Shown: positions 1 to 9,532, counted from the stretch's first letter. The stretch: 64,000 bases of DNA from Desulfofundulus thermobenzoicus (GCF_009428905.1 NZ_WHYR01000009.1:1-64000), one strand, 5' to 3'. Numbers and translations are program-made. The notes: generated by a model from the sequence alone, not told the origin.

Positions 1-1223
1 GGGGTGCGGCGGGCGGCAGCCGCCGTGGTACTGGCCATGGTACTGGCGGGTCCGGGGGCTGCAGTGTCACCGGCGGCGGCCGTCGTGGTGCTGCCGGGGC
101 CGGCGGCGGTTGCCGTGCTGGGGGCGGCAGCTGTCGGAGCACTGCCGGAGCGGGCGGCTGTGGTGCGGCGGGCCGGCACGGGGACGCCACCGCCGGGTGC
201 CGGGCGCCGCCCGTAAAAGGGGCGGCTCTTCCTTTCACCGGCTGCCGTAGCGGAAGGGGCCGGGCCCGCCGGAGTCGGCTCCAAAGAGGTGGGGGCCGCA
301 TCCGGGCCGGCAGGGAAAGGCCGGCCATTTTTTTCATCCACCGGGCCGGCGGTGGATCCAACCGCTTCCGTGACCCGGTCACCTTTAGTTAATTCAGCGG
401 GTGCAGTGACCCCTCCGGCGGCCGGTTGACCGGCGGCGGGTGCACTGACCGGGGTATAATCCGGTTTCATCTCGGAGAGAGCGGGTGCCGGGCCGACCTT
501 TCCCCCCCCAGGACTGCCGGCGGGTTGGGGTGCAGAGGCGGCAGGATGCGGCTCCGTTTTTCCCGCAGGGCTGCCTGATTGATGAGGCACGGCCTTTTCC
601 ACGGGACCGGCGGATTTAACCGCACCTGCGCCCCGGCCGTCCTGCTTTGCCCAGGCGGGTCCGGTTGCCACCGGGGGTGAAGAGAACACAGGTTGTTTCT
701 CTTCCTCCCGGGCAGCGGGGGAAACAGCGGCCGGACCGGCGGCTGCATCATGGTCCGCCGCCCCCTTTTCCTCCGCCGGCCGGTGGGTCATGGCCTTCTG
801 CAGCAGGGTGCGCAGCAGCCGGCCCGTGTTCACCCCGGCCGCCGTGCGCAGCTTTTCCGCCAGTTCGTTGACCATGGCGTCCAGCTGGCCCGGGCGGGAG
901 GGCTTGGCCACGAAATCTACCGCCCCCAGGGAGAGGGCCTGCATGGTGGCCTGGGCCCCGGCGGTGGTGAGGGAACTGAGCATGACCACCGGCACGGGGC
1001 ACTGCCGCATCACCCGCCGCAGCACTCCCAGGCCGTCCAGAACGGGCATTTCCAGGTCCAGGGAGACCACGTCGGGCTTCAGGGCGCAGATTTTCCGCAC
1101 CGCCTCTTCGCCGTCCACGGCGGTATCGATGATCTGGAACTCTCCCCGGCTTTCCAGCAGGCGGGTGATCACGCGGCGGATGAGGGCCGAGTCATCCACC
1201 AGCAGTACGCGTATCGGTGTCAT
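1..1223 (-). CDS. cheB: Chemotaxis response regulator / methylesterase CheB, N-terminal part (cut by window start)
   Basis: The frame is open from the ATG at 1223 to the window edge (407 codons), so the C-terminus is missing. Residues 1-120 form a receiver domain: acidic pair VDDSA near residue 10, phospho-acceptor Asp in SLDLEMP near residue 55, VMLSSLT, and the conserved Lys in FVAKPS. This N-terminus is typical of CheB, which demethylates or deamidates chemoreceptors when phosphorylated by CheA. From about residue 130 to the edge there is only a Pro/Ala/Gly/Thr-rich linker of roughly 275 residues; the catalytic methylesterase domain is not yet reached. That linker is far longer than the few tens of residues usual in CheB. 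The gene lies downstream of cheA. The CheB call is confident for the receiver, less so for the unseen part. Confidence 0.82.
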   Translation of the reverse strand, partial: MTPIRVLLVDDSALIRRVITRLLESRGEFQIIDTAVDGEEAVRKICALKPDVVSLDLEMPVLDGLGVLRRVMRQCPVPVVMLSSLTTAGAQATMQALSLGAVDFVAKPSRPGQLDAMVNELAEKLRTAAGVNTGRLLRTLLQKAMTHRPAEEKGAADHDAAAGPAAVSPAAREEEKQPVFSSPPVATGPAWAKQDGRGAGAVKSAGPVEKAVPHQSGSPAGKTEPHPAASAPQPAGSPGGGKVGPAPALSEMKPDYTPVSAPAAGQPAAGGVTAPAELTKGDRVTEAVGSTAGPVDEKNGRPFPAGPDAAPTSLEPTPAGPAPSATAAGERKSRPFYGRRPAPGGGVPVPARRTTAARSGSAPTAAAPSTATAAGPGSTTTAAAGDTAAPGPASTMASTTAAAARRT

Positions 1224-1393
1224 TGTTGCCCCCCGGTTTAAAATGTGATTGGTGACATGCCCGTGGCGGATGAGGGCCGGAACCCTTTAGAAACCCTTAT
1301 AACTCAGGCGCACAGGTCCTTCTAGTTTTTTAGAACTCCCACGGCGAATTTTTGCCGCGAGCAAAACCGCTTTTACCAGGCCGGTGCACCCGT

Positions 1394-3658
1394 TTACCCC
1401 GCCCGGTGCACCTCGTAAATAACCTCCTCCACCCCGGCGTCCTTGACGATGCCCCGGGCGTCCACGATCAGGGCCACCCGGCCGTCGCCCAGGATGGTGG
1501 CTCCCGAAAGGCCGGGTACCTGGCCCAGGTAGCTGCCCAGGGATTTGATCACAATTTCCTGCTCGCCGATGAGCCGGTCCACCACCACGCCCACCTTCCT
1601 GTCCCCGGAGCCCAGGATGACCACGGACAGCTTGCCTTCCTCCCGGCTCTTCTCCTGGAACAGGTGGGCCAGCCGCACCAGGGGCAGGACGTGCCCCCGC
1701 ACCACAATTACCTCGGCGTGGCGCACCCGGCGGATTTCCCCGGGCTTTAAGGACAGGGTTTCCACCACGTTGGTCAGGGGGAAGGCGTAAACATGGTCCC
1801 CCAGGGCCACCATCAGCGCCCGGATGATGGCCAGGGTCAGGGGCAGCTTGATGGTGAAGGTGGTGCCCTTTCCGGGGGCGGTGTTGAATTCCACCGAACC
1901 GTTGATCTGCTCGATCTGGTTGCGCACGATGTCCATGCCCACGCCCCGGCCGGAGATGTCGCTGACCGTGCCGGCGGTGGAAAAGCCGGGGGTGAAGATC
2001 AGGTCCAGAATTTCCCTTTCGGAAGCCCGGGCGGCCTGCTCCCGGGTCATCAGTCCCTTTTCCACGGCTTTCTGCCGTATTCTTTCCGGGTCCATGCCCC
2101 GGCCGTCGTCCTTTAAGGTGATGACAATGTGACTTTCCACATAGGCGGCCTTCAACAGCACCCGGCCGGCCCGGGGCTTGCCCAGGCGCACCCTTTCCTC
2201 CGGCGGCTCGATGCCGTGGTCCACGGCGTTGCGCAAAAGGTGGATCAGGGGATCGCCGATGACCTCGATGACATTGCGGTCCAGCTCCGTCTCCCGGCCC
2301 TCGATGATAAAGTCGATTTCCTTGCCCATCTTGTGGGCCAGGTCCCGCACCATGCGGGGCAGGCGGTTGAATACCTGGGCCACGGGCAGCATGCGCGCCT
2401 TCATGATTTCTTCCTGCAGGTCGTTGGTCACCTGGCCCAGGTGGTTGGAGATCTCCACGATGTTTTCCGCCAGATCGTCGGAGCCGTACTTGCTTTCAAA
2501 GACCTCCACAAAGCGGTCCAGGCGGGTGCGATCGATGACCAGTTCCCCCACCAGGTTCATCAGCGTGTCCAGCTTCTGCACGTCCACCCGCACCGTCTTT
2601 ACGCTGCTTTTCCCGTTAGCCGGCTGTTCTTTCCTGGCGGCCTGTTCCACCCGGTCCCCCGGCGCCTGAACCTTTTCCGGGAACTGCAGCCTGATGGGGT
2701 GCACCTCCACGCTGCTTACCTCGGCAATGGAGAAAACCAGGTTATGGATCTGGCCCGCATCTTCCCTGGTGATCAGAACCACGGTGAAGCCGGGGCCGTA
2801 GCGCCCTTCCTGCAGGTCTTCCGCCGCAGGCACGCTCTTGATAATCTCGCCGGTCTGCTGCAGCGTTTCAAATATGAGAAAGGCCCGGACACCCTTCATC
2901 TGGCAGCCCTGGTCGATGCCGATGTCCACCTGGTAGGCCTGAAAGCCCCGCACCTCCGCCTCCCGGATCACATCTTCCACCGCTTCCTCCAGGGTCAACT
3001 GCAGCCGGTAGGGGGCCTGCCCGGCCGGTTCCCCCGGAGCGGGCGGCACTGGAGCGGAAGTGGCGCTGGAGGCGGCTCCGGATGCCGGCTCCAGCGGCGA
3101 CCCGGCAGCAAAGGACGCCGGCATCCCGCCGGAGGCGGTGGGCGGCGTTGAGCCGCGGATGGTGCCGGCGTTTTCCCCGGGCGGGGTCGCCGGGGGTGCC
3201 CCCTCCTCCCGGAAGGTAACGGAGGCGGCTGCCGCTTCCGGCGCGGCTGCCTTTCCGGGAGCGCCCTCCAGGGGGGCGGGGCAGCCCTGCTGGCACTGGC
3301 GCAGCTTTTCCATCACCGGGTCGATGTCCACCTCGTCCGTCCCGGCCAGGATCTCTTCTTTTAACAGTTTCAGTGCATCCAGGGCTTCAAAAAGGGTGTC
3401 CACCAGGGTTTCGGTGACGGCCATGGTACCCTGCCGCAGGCGGTCGAAAAGGTTTTCGATCTCGTGGGTGAGGGTGGACATTTTTTCATAGCCCATAACC
3501 GCCGAAGAGCCCTTGATGGTGTGGGCGGCCCGGAAAATCTCCTGGATGACCTCGGGGCTGCCCCCGTCCCGTTCCAGGAGCAGGACGTTGTCATTTATCA
3601 CCTGCAGCTTTTCTTCCAGTTCTTCCATAAAGACGGCAATCTCTTCTTCCGTGAACAA
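1394..3658 (-). CDS. cheA: Chemotaxis histidine kinase CheA
   Basis: 754 residues. Domain order: an Hpt domain with the phospho-acceptor His46 in AAHTIKGSS; a Pro/Ala-rich linker (about 130-210); a P2-type CheY/CheB-docking domain (about 215-325); a dimerisation helix pair beginning KTVRVDVQKLDTLMNLVGELV; a HATPase domain with N box (HLLRNAVDHGIE), G1 (DDGRGMD) and G2 (SGRGVGMDIV); and a C-terminal CheW-like domain. It autophosphorylates in response to chemoreceptor state and passes phosphate to CheY and CheB. A TTG start is preceded by GGAAGGTGA. It sits between cheW and cheB in one right-to-left operon with motAB. Confidence 0.97.
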   Translation of the reverse strand: MFTEEEIAVFMEELEEKLQVINDNVLLLERDGGSPEVIQEIFRAAHTIKGSSAVMGYEKMSTLTHEIENLFDRLRQGTMAVTETLVDTLFEALDALKLLKEEILAGTDEVDIDPVMEKLRQCQQGCPAPLEGAPGKAAAPEAAAASVTFREEGAPPATPPGENAGTIRGSTPPTASGGMPASFAAGSPLEPASGAASSATSAPVPPAPGEPAGQAPYRLQLTLEEAVEDVIREAEVRGFQAYQVDIGIDQGCQMKGVRAFLIFETLQQTGEIIKSVPAAEDLQEGRYGPGFTVVLITREDAGQIHNLVFSIAEVSSVEVHPIRLQFPEKVQAPGDRVEQAARKEQPANGKSSVKTVRVDVQKLDTLMNLVGELVIDRTRLDRFVEVFESKYGSDDLAENIVEISNHLGQVTNDLQEEIMKARMLPVAQVFNRLPRMVRDLAHKMGKEIDFIIEGRETELDRNVIEVIGDPLIHLLRNAVDHGIEPPEERVRLGKPRAGRVLLKAAYVESHIVITLKDDGRGMDPERIRQKAVEKGLMTREQAARASEREILDLIFTPGFSTAGTVSDISGRGVGMDIVRNQIEQINGSVEFNTAPGKGTTFTIKLPLTLAIIRALMVALGDHVYAFPLTNVVETLSLKPGEIRRVRHAEVIVVRGHVLPLVRLAHLFQEKSREEGKLSVVILGSGDRKVGVVVDRLIGEQEIVIKSLGSYLGQVPGLSGATILGDGRVALIVDARGIVKDAGVEEVIYEVHRAG

Positions 3659-3904
3659 TGGTGATCACCTTCCTGTTGCCCGCCGCTGCCGCGGTACGGT
3701 TGTTTTTGTGTCCGGTCTGTCCGGGCCGGCCGGCACCCTTTGCGGGCGGGTCCGGCCTGCAGGACGTTCCGGCAGCCGGCTTCTCGGGCAGTTCCGGCAA
3801 AGTGCCATTCCGGGGAATCGGCCGGGTTTTTGGCCGGTCCCGGCATCCAGCCCCCATCCCGGCATGCCGCCGGGTTTTCCGGTCCTTCCGGCATCCGGCC
3901 CCCC

Positions 3905-4399
3905 TTAAGAAGCCGCCTTATTTTCCAGCTGACCGGCCAGTTCCTGCAGTGCCTCCTTTTCTTCCCGGCGGAAGACCCGGGTGGTATCCAGGAGGATGAT
4001 CAACCGCTCGCCCACCAGGGCGATGCCCTGCAGGTAGGCGGCGCTGACCCCGGCCACCATGGCCGGCGGCGGCTGTATGGATTCCCGGGACAGGCGCAGT
4101 ACCTCCGACACGCCGTCCACCATCATCCCGGCGGTGGCGCCCCCCACTTCCACGATCACTATGCGGGTGTGGTCGGCCACGGCGGTGGGGGCCAGGCCCA
4201 GGCGGCGGGCCAGGTCGATGACCGGGATTACCCTGCCCCGCAGGTTGATCACCCCTTCCACAAAGGAGGGTGCGCCGGGGATGGCGGTGATGTCCGCCGC
4301 CCGGATGATTTCCATGACATGGCCGATGTCCACACCGTATGTCTGCTCTTTTAAGCGGAATACAACCAGTTGCAGTTCGCCCTCATGACCGTCGGCCAA
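3905..4399 (-). CDS. cheW: Chemotaxis coupling protein CheW
   Basis: 164 residues covering a single CheW domain: QLVVFRLKEQTYGVDIGHVMEI near the start, then NLRGRVIPVIDLARRLGL and the VDGVSEVLRL segment. CheW bridges chemoreceptors and CheA in the signalling array. I chose the TTG at 4399 because AAAGGAG lies eight bases upstream; an in-frame GTG at 4408 abuts that site. A 246-bp GC-rich spacer without a convincing gene separates it from cheA. Confidence 0.94.
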   Translation of the reverse strand: MADGHEGELQLVVFRLKEQTYGVDIGHVMEIIRAADITAIPGAPSFVEGVINLRGRVIPVIDLARRLGLAPTAVADHTRIVIVEVGGATAGMMVDGVSEVLRLSRESIQPPPAMVAGVSAAYLQGIALVGERLIILLDTTRVFRREEKEALQELAGQLENKAAS

Positions 4400-4568
4400 C
4401 GGGCTCACTCCTTTCTTGATGGCATAAAACTAAACCGGCAGGGTGTTGAAGCTTATGGGCAAAGGCCTTTTTTCTCATTATATGGGATAGATTAAAGGTG
4501 CCAGACTGATCAGGCGAAGCCGGCACCATGAATTGGCAAAGTAATGCATGTCCCGGAGCCGCTGCAGG

Positions 4569-5366
4569 CTATTCCGCGAATCTCTCGCGGGTTTCAAACT
4601 CTTCTTCCCGGGCTTTGCGGGATTCGGGCTTCAAAAAGGCGGTCAGGCGCTCCCGGATCAGTATGGGGTTGTACCCCGCCTGCAGGGAAACGATGCCCTC
4701 CAGCATCATCTGGCGGTTGAGCATTTCCTTTTTGCTCAGGTTCTGCAGCTTGGCCGCCAGGGGCAGCCAGAAGATGTTGGCGCTGGATACGCCGTACAGG
4801 GTGGCGATGAAGGCCATGCCGATGGCCGGCCCCAGGGTTTCCGGAGAACTGATGGAGCTCAGCACATGCACCAGGCCCATCACCGTGCCGATAATGCCCA
4901 TGGTGGGGGCGTAGCCGCCGGCGGCTGCAAAAATGCCCGCCCCCACCTGGTGGCGCTCCTCCAGGGAGTAGAGCTCCGCTTCCAGGATGCTGCGCACCAG
5001 TTCCGGGTCGGTGCCGTCCACCACCAGCTGGATGCCTTTGCGCAAAAACTCGTCGTTCACTTCGTTCAGGCGGTTTTCCAGGTACAAAAGGCCTTCCCGC
5101 CGGGCTTCGTCGGCCAGGCCGACAATGAGTTCGATGGTCTCCGTGGGCTCGGGCACGGTGCGGGCAAACCCCACCCGGAAGAGCCGTGGTACCTGTTTTA
5201 AATCGCTGAAGGAAAAGCTGAAAATGGTGGCAAAAATGGTGCCCCCAAAAACGATCAGAGCCGCGGTGGGCTGGAGGAGGGCGGTGGCATGACCGCCTTC
5301 CAGCACAAAGCCTCCTACCAGTGCCACCACGGCACCGATAAAACCGATAAGGGCCGTTAAATCCAT
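4569..5366 (-). CDS. motA: Flagellar motor stator protein MotA
   Basis: 265 residues with the MotA/TolQ/ExbB layout: two N-terminal membrane segments (LIGFIGAVVALVGGFVLEGG, then a segment around AALIVFGGTIFATIFS), a cytoplasmic loop carrying charged residues, and two later membrane segments (AAAGGYAPTMGIIGTVMGLVH and GPAIGMAFIATLYGVSSANIF). It forms the ion channel of the flagellar stator with MotB. The ATG at 5366 has GGGAAAGGG at good spacing; the ATG six bases earlier abuts that site. It follows motB after 25 bp. Confidence 0.96.
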   Translation of the reverse strand: MDLTALIGFIGAVVALVGGFVLEGGHATALLQPTAALIVFGGTIFATIFSFSFSDLKQVPRLFRVGFARTVPEPTETIELIVGLADEARREGLLYLENRLNEVNDEFLRKGIQLVVDGTDPELVRSILEAELYSLEERHQVGAGIFAAAGGYAPTMGIIGTVMGLVHVLSSISSPETLGPAIGMAFIATLYGVSSANIFWLPLAAKLQNLSKKEMLNRQMMLEGIVSLQAGYNPILIRERLTAFLKPESRKAREEEFETRERFAE

Positions 5367-5391
5367 GGTCATCCCTTTCCCGTCACAGTTT

Positions 5392-6195
5392 TTATGGCTG
5401 CGGGGCGGGCGCCGGCGTGGTCCCCGGTGTATTTACCGGCACGGCCCCCGGCGTGGACCCCGGCTCGGCGCCGGTATATTTGCTGCGCAGGATTACCACG
5501 TCCACCCGACGGTTCAACTGGCGGTGCTCCTCCGAGTCGTTGGGCACCCGGGGGCGGTACTCCCCATACCCCACTGCCGACAGGCGCTGGGGCGGGAAGT
5601 GGGCCTGGTTGATCAGTTCCCGCACCACCGTCAGGGCCCGGGCCGTGGACAGTTCCCAGTTGGAAGGATACTGGGGCGTATGAATGGGCAGATCACAGGT
5701 ATGCCCCTCAATGCGTATGTAGTTGGGGGTTTTCAGCAGGACCGGCGCGATGCTGGTGATGGCCTGCCGCGCTCCCCCGGTGAGCTCGGCCGAACCCCGC
5801 TTGAAAAGAACCTCCTCCTGGAAGCTGACCACAATACCCCTTTCTTCATTGGTGGCCGTTACCCTGGCCGCCAGCCCCTCCTGCTGGATCTGCCGCAGCA
5901 GTTCCTGGCGGATGTTTTCCATTTCCCTCTGGTCGGCAATGTCCTCCCGGGGCACTTCCTGCTGGGTGCCGCTGATGCCCGGGACCACCGACGGTCCCAT
6001 GTTTTCCAGAATCACTCCCCCGCCACCCATGGCCTTATTTAATGATTCGGCCAGATAGCGGAATTTCTTGATATCAATCTGGCTTAAAGAATACATGACG
6101 ATGAAAAATATGAGCAGCAGGGTGATCATGTCGGCATAGGTGATCAGCCAGCGTTCCATGCTGCCGTATTCGGTCTTGCGGTTGTGCCGTTTCAT
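5392..6195 (-). CDS. motB: Flagellar motor stator protein MotB
   Basis: 267 residues from the ATG at 6195, which has AGAAAGGAG upstream; a longer in-frame start at 6216 has no such site. A short basic N-terminus precedes one membrane helix containing the proton- or sodium-binding Asp22 (WLITYADMITLLL). The C-terminal half is an OmpA-like peptidoglycan-binding domain (IRIEGHTCD, STARALTVVREL, RLSAVGYGEYRP, NRRVDVVI) that anchors the stator to the wall. The tail is Pro/Gly/Thr-rich. First gene of the motB-motA-cheW-cheA-cheB run. Confidence 0.96.
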   Translation of the reverse strand: MKRHNRKTEYGSMERWLITYADMITLLLIFFIVMYSLSQIDIKKFRYLAESLNKAMGGGGVILENMGPSVVPGISGTQQEVPREDIADQREMENIRQELLRQIQQEGLAARVTATNEERGIVVSFQEEVLFKRGSAELTGGARQAITSIAPVLLKTPNYIRIEGHTCDLPIHTPQYPSNWELSTARALTVVRELINQAHFPPQRLSAVGYGEYRPRVPNDSEEHRQLNRRVDVVILRSKYTGAEPGSTPGAVPVNTPGTTPAPAPQP

Positions 6196-6628
6196 GGGAC
6201 GGGCTCCTTTCTGCAAGGGCGTTAATGGGTCATGGGGAGGGGGAATATGGATCCGTTTTGTCGATGTAACCAGAATTCGCCCTTCCTGGAAAAGTTCCTT
6301 CCGGTTTATTGTTAAAAGTTTGCTAAACCCCCCGGGGGGAAAAAGGGGACAGGCTCCCTTTTTCGGAAAGGAGTCCGCCGGATCTCATTTCTTTTTGACG
6401 GCTGATGGACGGGTGGAGGATTTTTTTGCGCCGGGTTGAAGTAATATCACTGGAGCTGCCCTCGGGGCGGCTAAACCCGACGGGCGGGGACTATTCTCAC
6501 GCCTCTGCAGGTACATGGCCTGTCACAAGCCAATCGTGGCGGTTTAATTCCAAATGACCGGTTGCCCGGGCGGTCATTTGTTCCCTTATGTGTATACTAT
6601 GTAAACCCTTCGGCGGGGAAGTGATCCT
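6196..6628. other. Intergenic region between divergent motB and TPR gene
   Basis: 433 bp without a convincing gene. It must hold the promoters for both flanking divergent genes, but I could not fix a clear -35/-10 pair. It contains one short palindromic repeat (listed separately). Confidence 0.5.
6338..6372. repeat. Short palindromic intergenic repeat, AAAAGGGGAC type
   Basis: The sequence AAAAAGGGGACAGGCTCCC followed by a T run forms a short hairpin. Similar AAAAGGGGAC...CCCCTTTT palindromes recur at about 25.93-26.03 kb and 29.72 kb, so I treat it as one dispersed repeat family. Confidence 0.5.
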
Positions 6629-7300
6629 TTGAAACGAATGCCGATCTTTTTGCTGCTTTTTCTGGCCGCTGGCGCTTCCATCTGGCTGTACGGCCACTGG
6701 AGGACGGGCGGATCTTCCCCTTTCGCACCGGCTGCCGGATCGAAAAATACGCCCCGGGCGGAGCAGGCGCCGGAACCGCCCCGGGAGCCTGCCATGACGG
6801 AAGCCGGGTCAAAGGCCATGGAAATTTTTGAGCAGGGCCTGCAGGCCTATAACAGCCGCCGTTTCGACGAGGCTGTCGGCTATTTCGACCGGGCGCTGCA
6901 GCTTGATCCCAACTGCTACCCGGCCCTGAGCTACAAGGGGGCGGCCCTGGCCTTCAAGGGCGATTACCGCGGAGCGGTGCAGTTGCTGGACAGGGCCATT
7001 GCCCTGAAGCCCGATTGCGACGGGGCCTACTTTAACAAAGCCCTGGCCCTGGAACTGGCCGGGAAATACGACCAGGCCCTGGACTGTTATGACCGGGCTC
7101 TGGCCATCAACCCGCGGAACCCCTGGTCCTATTACGGCAAGGCCAGCATCTACGGCCGCCTGAAAAACGTCGGTGCTTGCGTGGAGAATTTGCAGAAGGC
7201 CATAGACATAGACCCTTCCACCAGGGAACATGCCAGAACCGAAGCCGATTTCAACAACGTACGCAATGCCCCGGAATTTCAGCGGCTGGTTTACCGTTAA
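6629..7300 (+). CDS. Tetratricopeptide-repeat protein with N-terminal membrane anchor
   Basis: 223 residues. The first 20 or so residues (MPIFLLLFLAAGASIWLYG) form a membrane anchor or uncleaved signal, followed by a low-complexity linker and four TPR units from about residue 68 (GLQAYNSRRFDEAVGYFDRALQ, GAALAFKGDYRGAVQLLDRA, ALALELAGKYDQALDCYDRA, ASIYGRLKNVGACVENLQKA). TPRs mediate protein-protein contacts; the partner is unknown. Start is TTG at 6629 behind GGGGAAGTGA; an ATG three codons later is possible. It stands alone, divergent from motB. Confidence 0.85.
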   Translation: MKRMPIFLLLFLAAGASIWLYGHWRTGGSSPFAPAAGSKNTPRAEQAPEPPREPAMTEAGSKAMEIFEQGLQAYNSRRFDEAVGYFDRALQLDPNCYPALSYKGAALAFKGDYRGAVQLLDRAIALKPDCDGAYFNKALALELAGKYDQALDCYDRALAINPRNPWSYYGKASIYGRLKNVGACVENLQKAIDIDPSTREHARTEADFNNVRNAPEFQRLVYR

Positions 7301-7368
7301 GCCGGTGGCGGTACGGGTTCGAACCGCCGGGGTAAGTGGTCCGTACTATGCTCACGGCCACTTGCCCC

Positions 7369-8331
7369 TTAAGATAAAAGCTCATCGGCTTGTCTTTTTA
7401 GATCCGCTGCCACTGCTCCCAGTTCATTAACTGCAGCGCTGATTTCCTGCGCCGAAGCCGCCTGCTGCTGGGTTGCCGCCGACATCTGCTCAATGGAATG
7501 GGTCAGCTCCATTATGGACCGCTGCATTTCCTGCAGTGTCTGCATGATTTCTTTTACCGAACGCTGGGTATCCTGGGACATCTTGCGAATTTCACCGGCC
7601 ACCACGTTAAATCCCCGACCGGCCTCACCTGCCCGGGCCGCTTCTATGGCTGCATTCAATCCCAGCATATGGGTCTGTTCGGCAACCTCCTGGATCAGGT
7701 TTACTATGTCATCGGTTTTTTTAATTTCATCCCTGATATTCTGTGCCCCGCTATTCAAGTTCTCCATGGTGGCCGCCAGTTCTTCTGCTGTAGCTGAGAG
7801 GTTGTTAATGGCCATGGACATGGTACTAATCTGATTTTCCATATTATCTGCCGCTGCCATTAACTGCTCCTGGCGTGTAATGGGAGCGGTCATGCCAAGT
7901 GCGCCGATTATCTTTCCCGAATCGGGTGCGTTAATGGGACAGGCCGTACCGATGTAAGGAATTCCGTACACTTCCTTTTCCACCCTGATAACGGCCCTTT
8001 GGCCATTGCGCAGGGCCAGATCCGTCACGCTGCCTTCTTTTATGTAATCACCCGGTCTTAAAGAGAGGGATACACTGCCGGGAGCGCAGTATATATACCG
8101 TTCCAGGTCAGAAACATATACTCCCACTTCCTCACCCAACAAATTCTTGATAAAGGGTGCCAGTTCCAGAGCATTTGCCAGGAAATCCCTTTCTGCCTGA
8201 GCTGGTCCTCCGGTACCGGTTTCCTCCCCGGGAGCCGGTGGGATTTTTTCTATCACTGTATCTTTCACTGTATCGAAAGAGGGTTCCATAGACGAACGAG
8301 TTCCTTTTTTCTTAAGCAGTGGTAAACTCAT
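7369..8331 (-). CDS. Soluble methyl-accepting chemotaxis protein
   Basis: 320 residues with no membrane helix. Residues about 55-150 form a small sensor domain ([19 protein letters not shown]...[15 protein letters not shown]), and the C-terminal half is a receptor signalling domain with the highly conserved hairpin tip [33 protein letters not shown] (abridged in meaning to the CheA/CheW contact). It probably reports a cytoplasmic signal to the CheA/CheW complex encoded to its left. The ATG at 8331 has GGGAG seven bases upstream; an upstream ATG at 8349 does not. Confidence 0.9.
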   Translation of the reverse strand: MSLPLLKKKGTRSSMEPSFDTVKDTVIEKIPPAPGEETGTGGPAQAERDFLANALELAPFIKNLLGEEVGVYVSDLERYIYCAPGSVSLSLRPGDYIKEGSVTDLALRNGQRAVIRVEKEVYGIPYIGTACPINAPDSGKIIGALGMTAPITRQEQLMAAADNMENQISTMSMAINNLSATAEELAATMENLNSGAQNIRDEIKKTDDIVNLIQEVAEQTHMLGLNAAIEAARAGEAGRGFNVVAGEIRKMSQDTQRSVKEIMQTLQEMQRSIMELTHSIEQMSAATQQQAASAQEISAAVNELGAVAADLKRQADELLS

Positions 8332-8365
8332 ACATTCACTCCCTTTCATTAGTCCTCAACTGTAC

Positions 8366-8674
8366 TTAACGGCCGAGGAGTGGCTCCATATCGTCCGCAG
8401 CCGTTTGCAGCCGGTTACGGCCCTCCTTTTTGGCCTGATACAGGGCGCTGTCGGTAAACTGAACCAGGACGCTTATATCCCGGGTGCTTTGGGGATAGGT
8501 GGCCATGCCGATGGAAACAGTGACCCTGCCCCGGGGTAGGCGGATACCGGAAATATGGCGCATCAACTTAACTTCTTCCCACTCCGCAGCGGCAAGTTTG
8601 CCCGGCTTTAACAATATGGTGCTATCAATGCCCGGCTTGCCTATGTCGTGCAGCAGGCCCGCTAAGTAGACCCG
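8366..8674 (-). pseudogene. Remnant joining an HD-GYP fragment to the end of a GGDEF domain
   Basis: About 102 codons are open after an in-frame TAG at 8675-8677. The first part reads AGLLHDIGKPGIDSTILLKPGKL...EW, the HD motif region of an HD-GYP cyclic-di-GMP phosphodiesterase. After about 45 residues it switches to GRVTVSIGMATYPQ...DSALYQAKKEGRNRL, the end of a GGDEF diguanylate cyclase domain. Neither domain is complete: the HD-GYP part lacks the GYP loop and the GGDEF part lacks the GGDEF motif. In natural fusions GGDEF normally precedes HD-GYP, so an internal deletion is the simplest explanation. Confidence 0.75.
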
Positions 8675-9082
8675 CTACAGAAAAAAGCTCCACCATGAGC
8701 CAGAGATGTTACTGTTCATACAGGGTTAAACTGAACGGGGAAAATATTTTATGAAGGATTTATGGAGGGGAACGCAGGTGGGAATGAATAGAAAGACAGA
8801 ACCGGATGGGGAAGGATGGCTTTGGTAGTAATGCGTGGTTTACCTGCAAGTTTATGCTAGTTATAAGGTTATTTACCCCCCCCCCCCCCGGGGGAACATT
8901 TGTTTTAACTGTGTCTGCAACATCATTAAAAAAATCACCTTCTGCTCATAAGCTCCAGGTACTTTATTCTACAAATACTCTAAAATCCCTTTTGAAATCA
9001 CAGGCAGCGCCAGGAAAACGACGAATAAGTAGAACCTGAACATTATGAACTACCCCATTATTTTAGACGCCGAAAACCAGGG
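8675..9082. other. Gene-free, lower-GC stretch with a poly-C tract
   Basis: About 400 bp with no supportable gene. It includes a run of 14 C at 8876-8889 followed directly by five G. Base composition falls compared with the chemotaxis genes, fitting an accessory patch. Confidence 0.55.
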
Positions 9083-9532
9083 TCAAGTTCCCAACAGCTT
9101 CACATATTTTCTTTTACCACCCAATATGTTAACCAGCTTTTCATCCGCCGTCCAATACTCGCATTCTTCCCCTGTTCTTTCCGCAACCACCTCAGCTACA
9201 GCCATAAAAGCAGCATCGTACATGGTGGGCAGGTCAAAGTAGCGGCTGATCTTCCACGCCCGGTCCATGATCACATCGTCACCCAGGTACTCCACTCCTG
9301 GGAATTGCCGGAACTCCAGCCACAGGTCGTCTGCTTCCTGTACGGCCAACTCGCCCCGCCTGCGCTTTTTTCGTAAAACGCTTCCCACTTCCGCCCAGGC
9401 GAACGCGGGCAGGACAATGAGTTGCCTGTCGCGGATTACCCTTTGCAGCAGAGCAGTGGCTTTATCGCTGCCTTCCTCCCCGGTAAGAAACTTGACCAGC
9501 ACGGAAGTATCCAGACAGATATAGTTACTCAT
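9083..9532 (-). CDS. vapC: PIN-domain toxin, VapC type
   Basis: 149 residues. PIN-fold acidic residues are visible: LDTSVLVKFL near residue 7, the ExxS/E-type helix in PAFAWAEVGSVLRKK, and the late DLPTMYDAAFMAVAE and EYWTADEKLVN segments. VapC proteins are RNases that cleave tRNA or rRNA and are neutralised by their paired antitoxin. Its start overlaps the end of the antitoxin gene by eight bases, the usual VapBC arrangement. Exact target unknown. Confidence 0.87.
   Translation of the reverse strand: MSNYICLDTSVLVKFLTGEEGSDKATALLQRVIRDRQLIVLPAFAWAEVGSVLRKKRRRGELAVQEADDLWLEFRQFPGVEYLGDDVIMDRAWKISRYFDLPTMYDAAFMAVAEVVAERTGEECEYWTADEKLVNILGGKRKYVKLLGT

Noticed and set aside
4-216. 70-codon forward frame at the window start
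   Set aside because: Shadow of the Pro/Ala-rich linker of the cheB frame on the other strand.
3598-3894. 98-codon reverse frame between cheA and cheW
   Set aside because: Overlaps the cheA start, no ribosome site and no family features.
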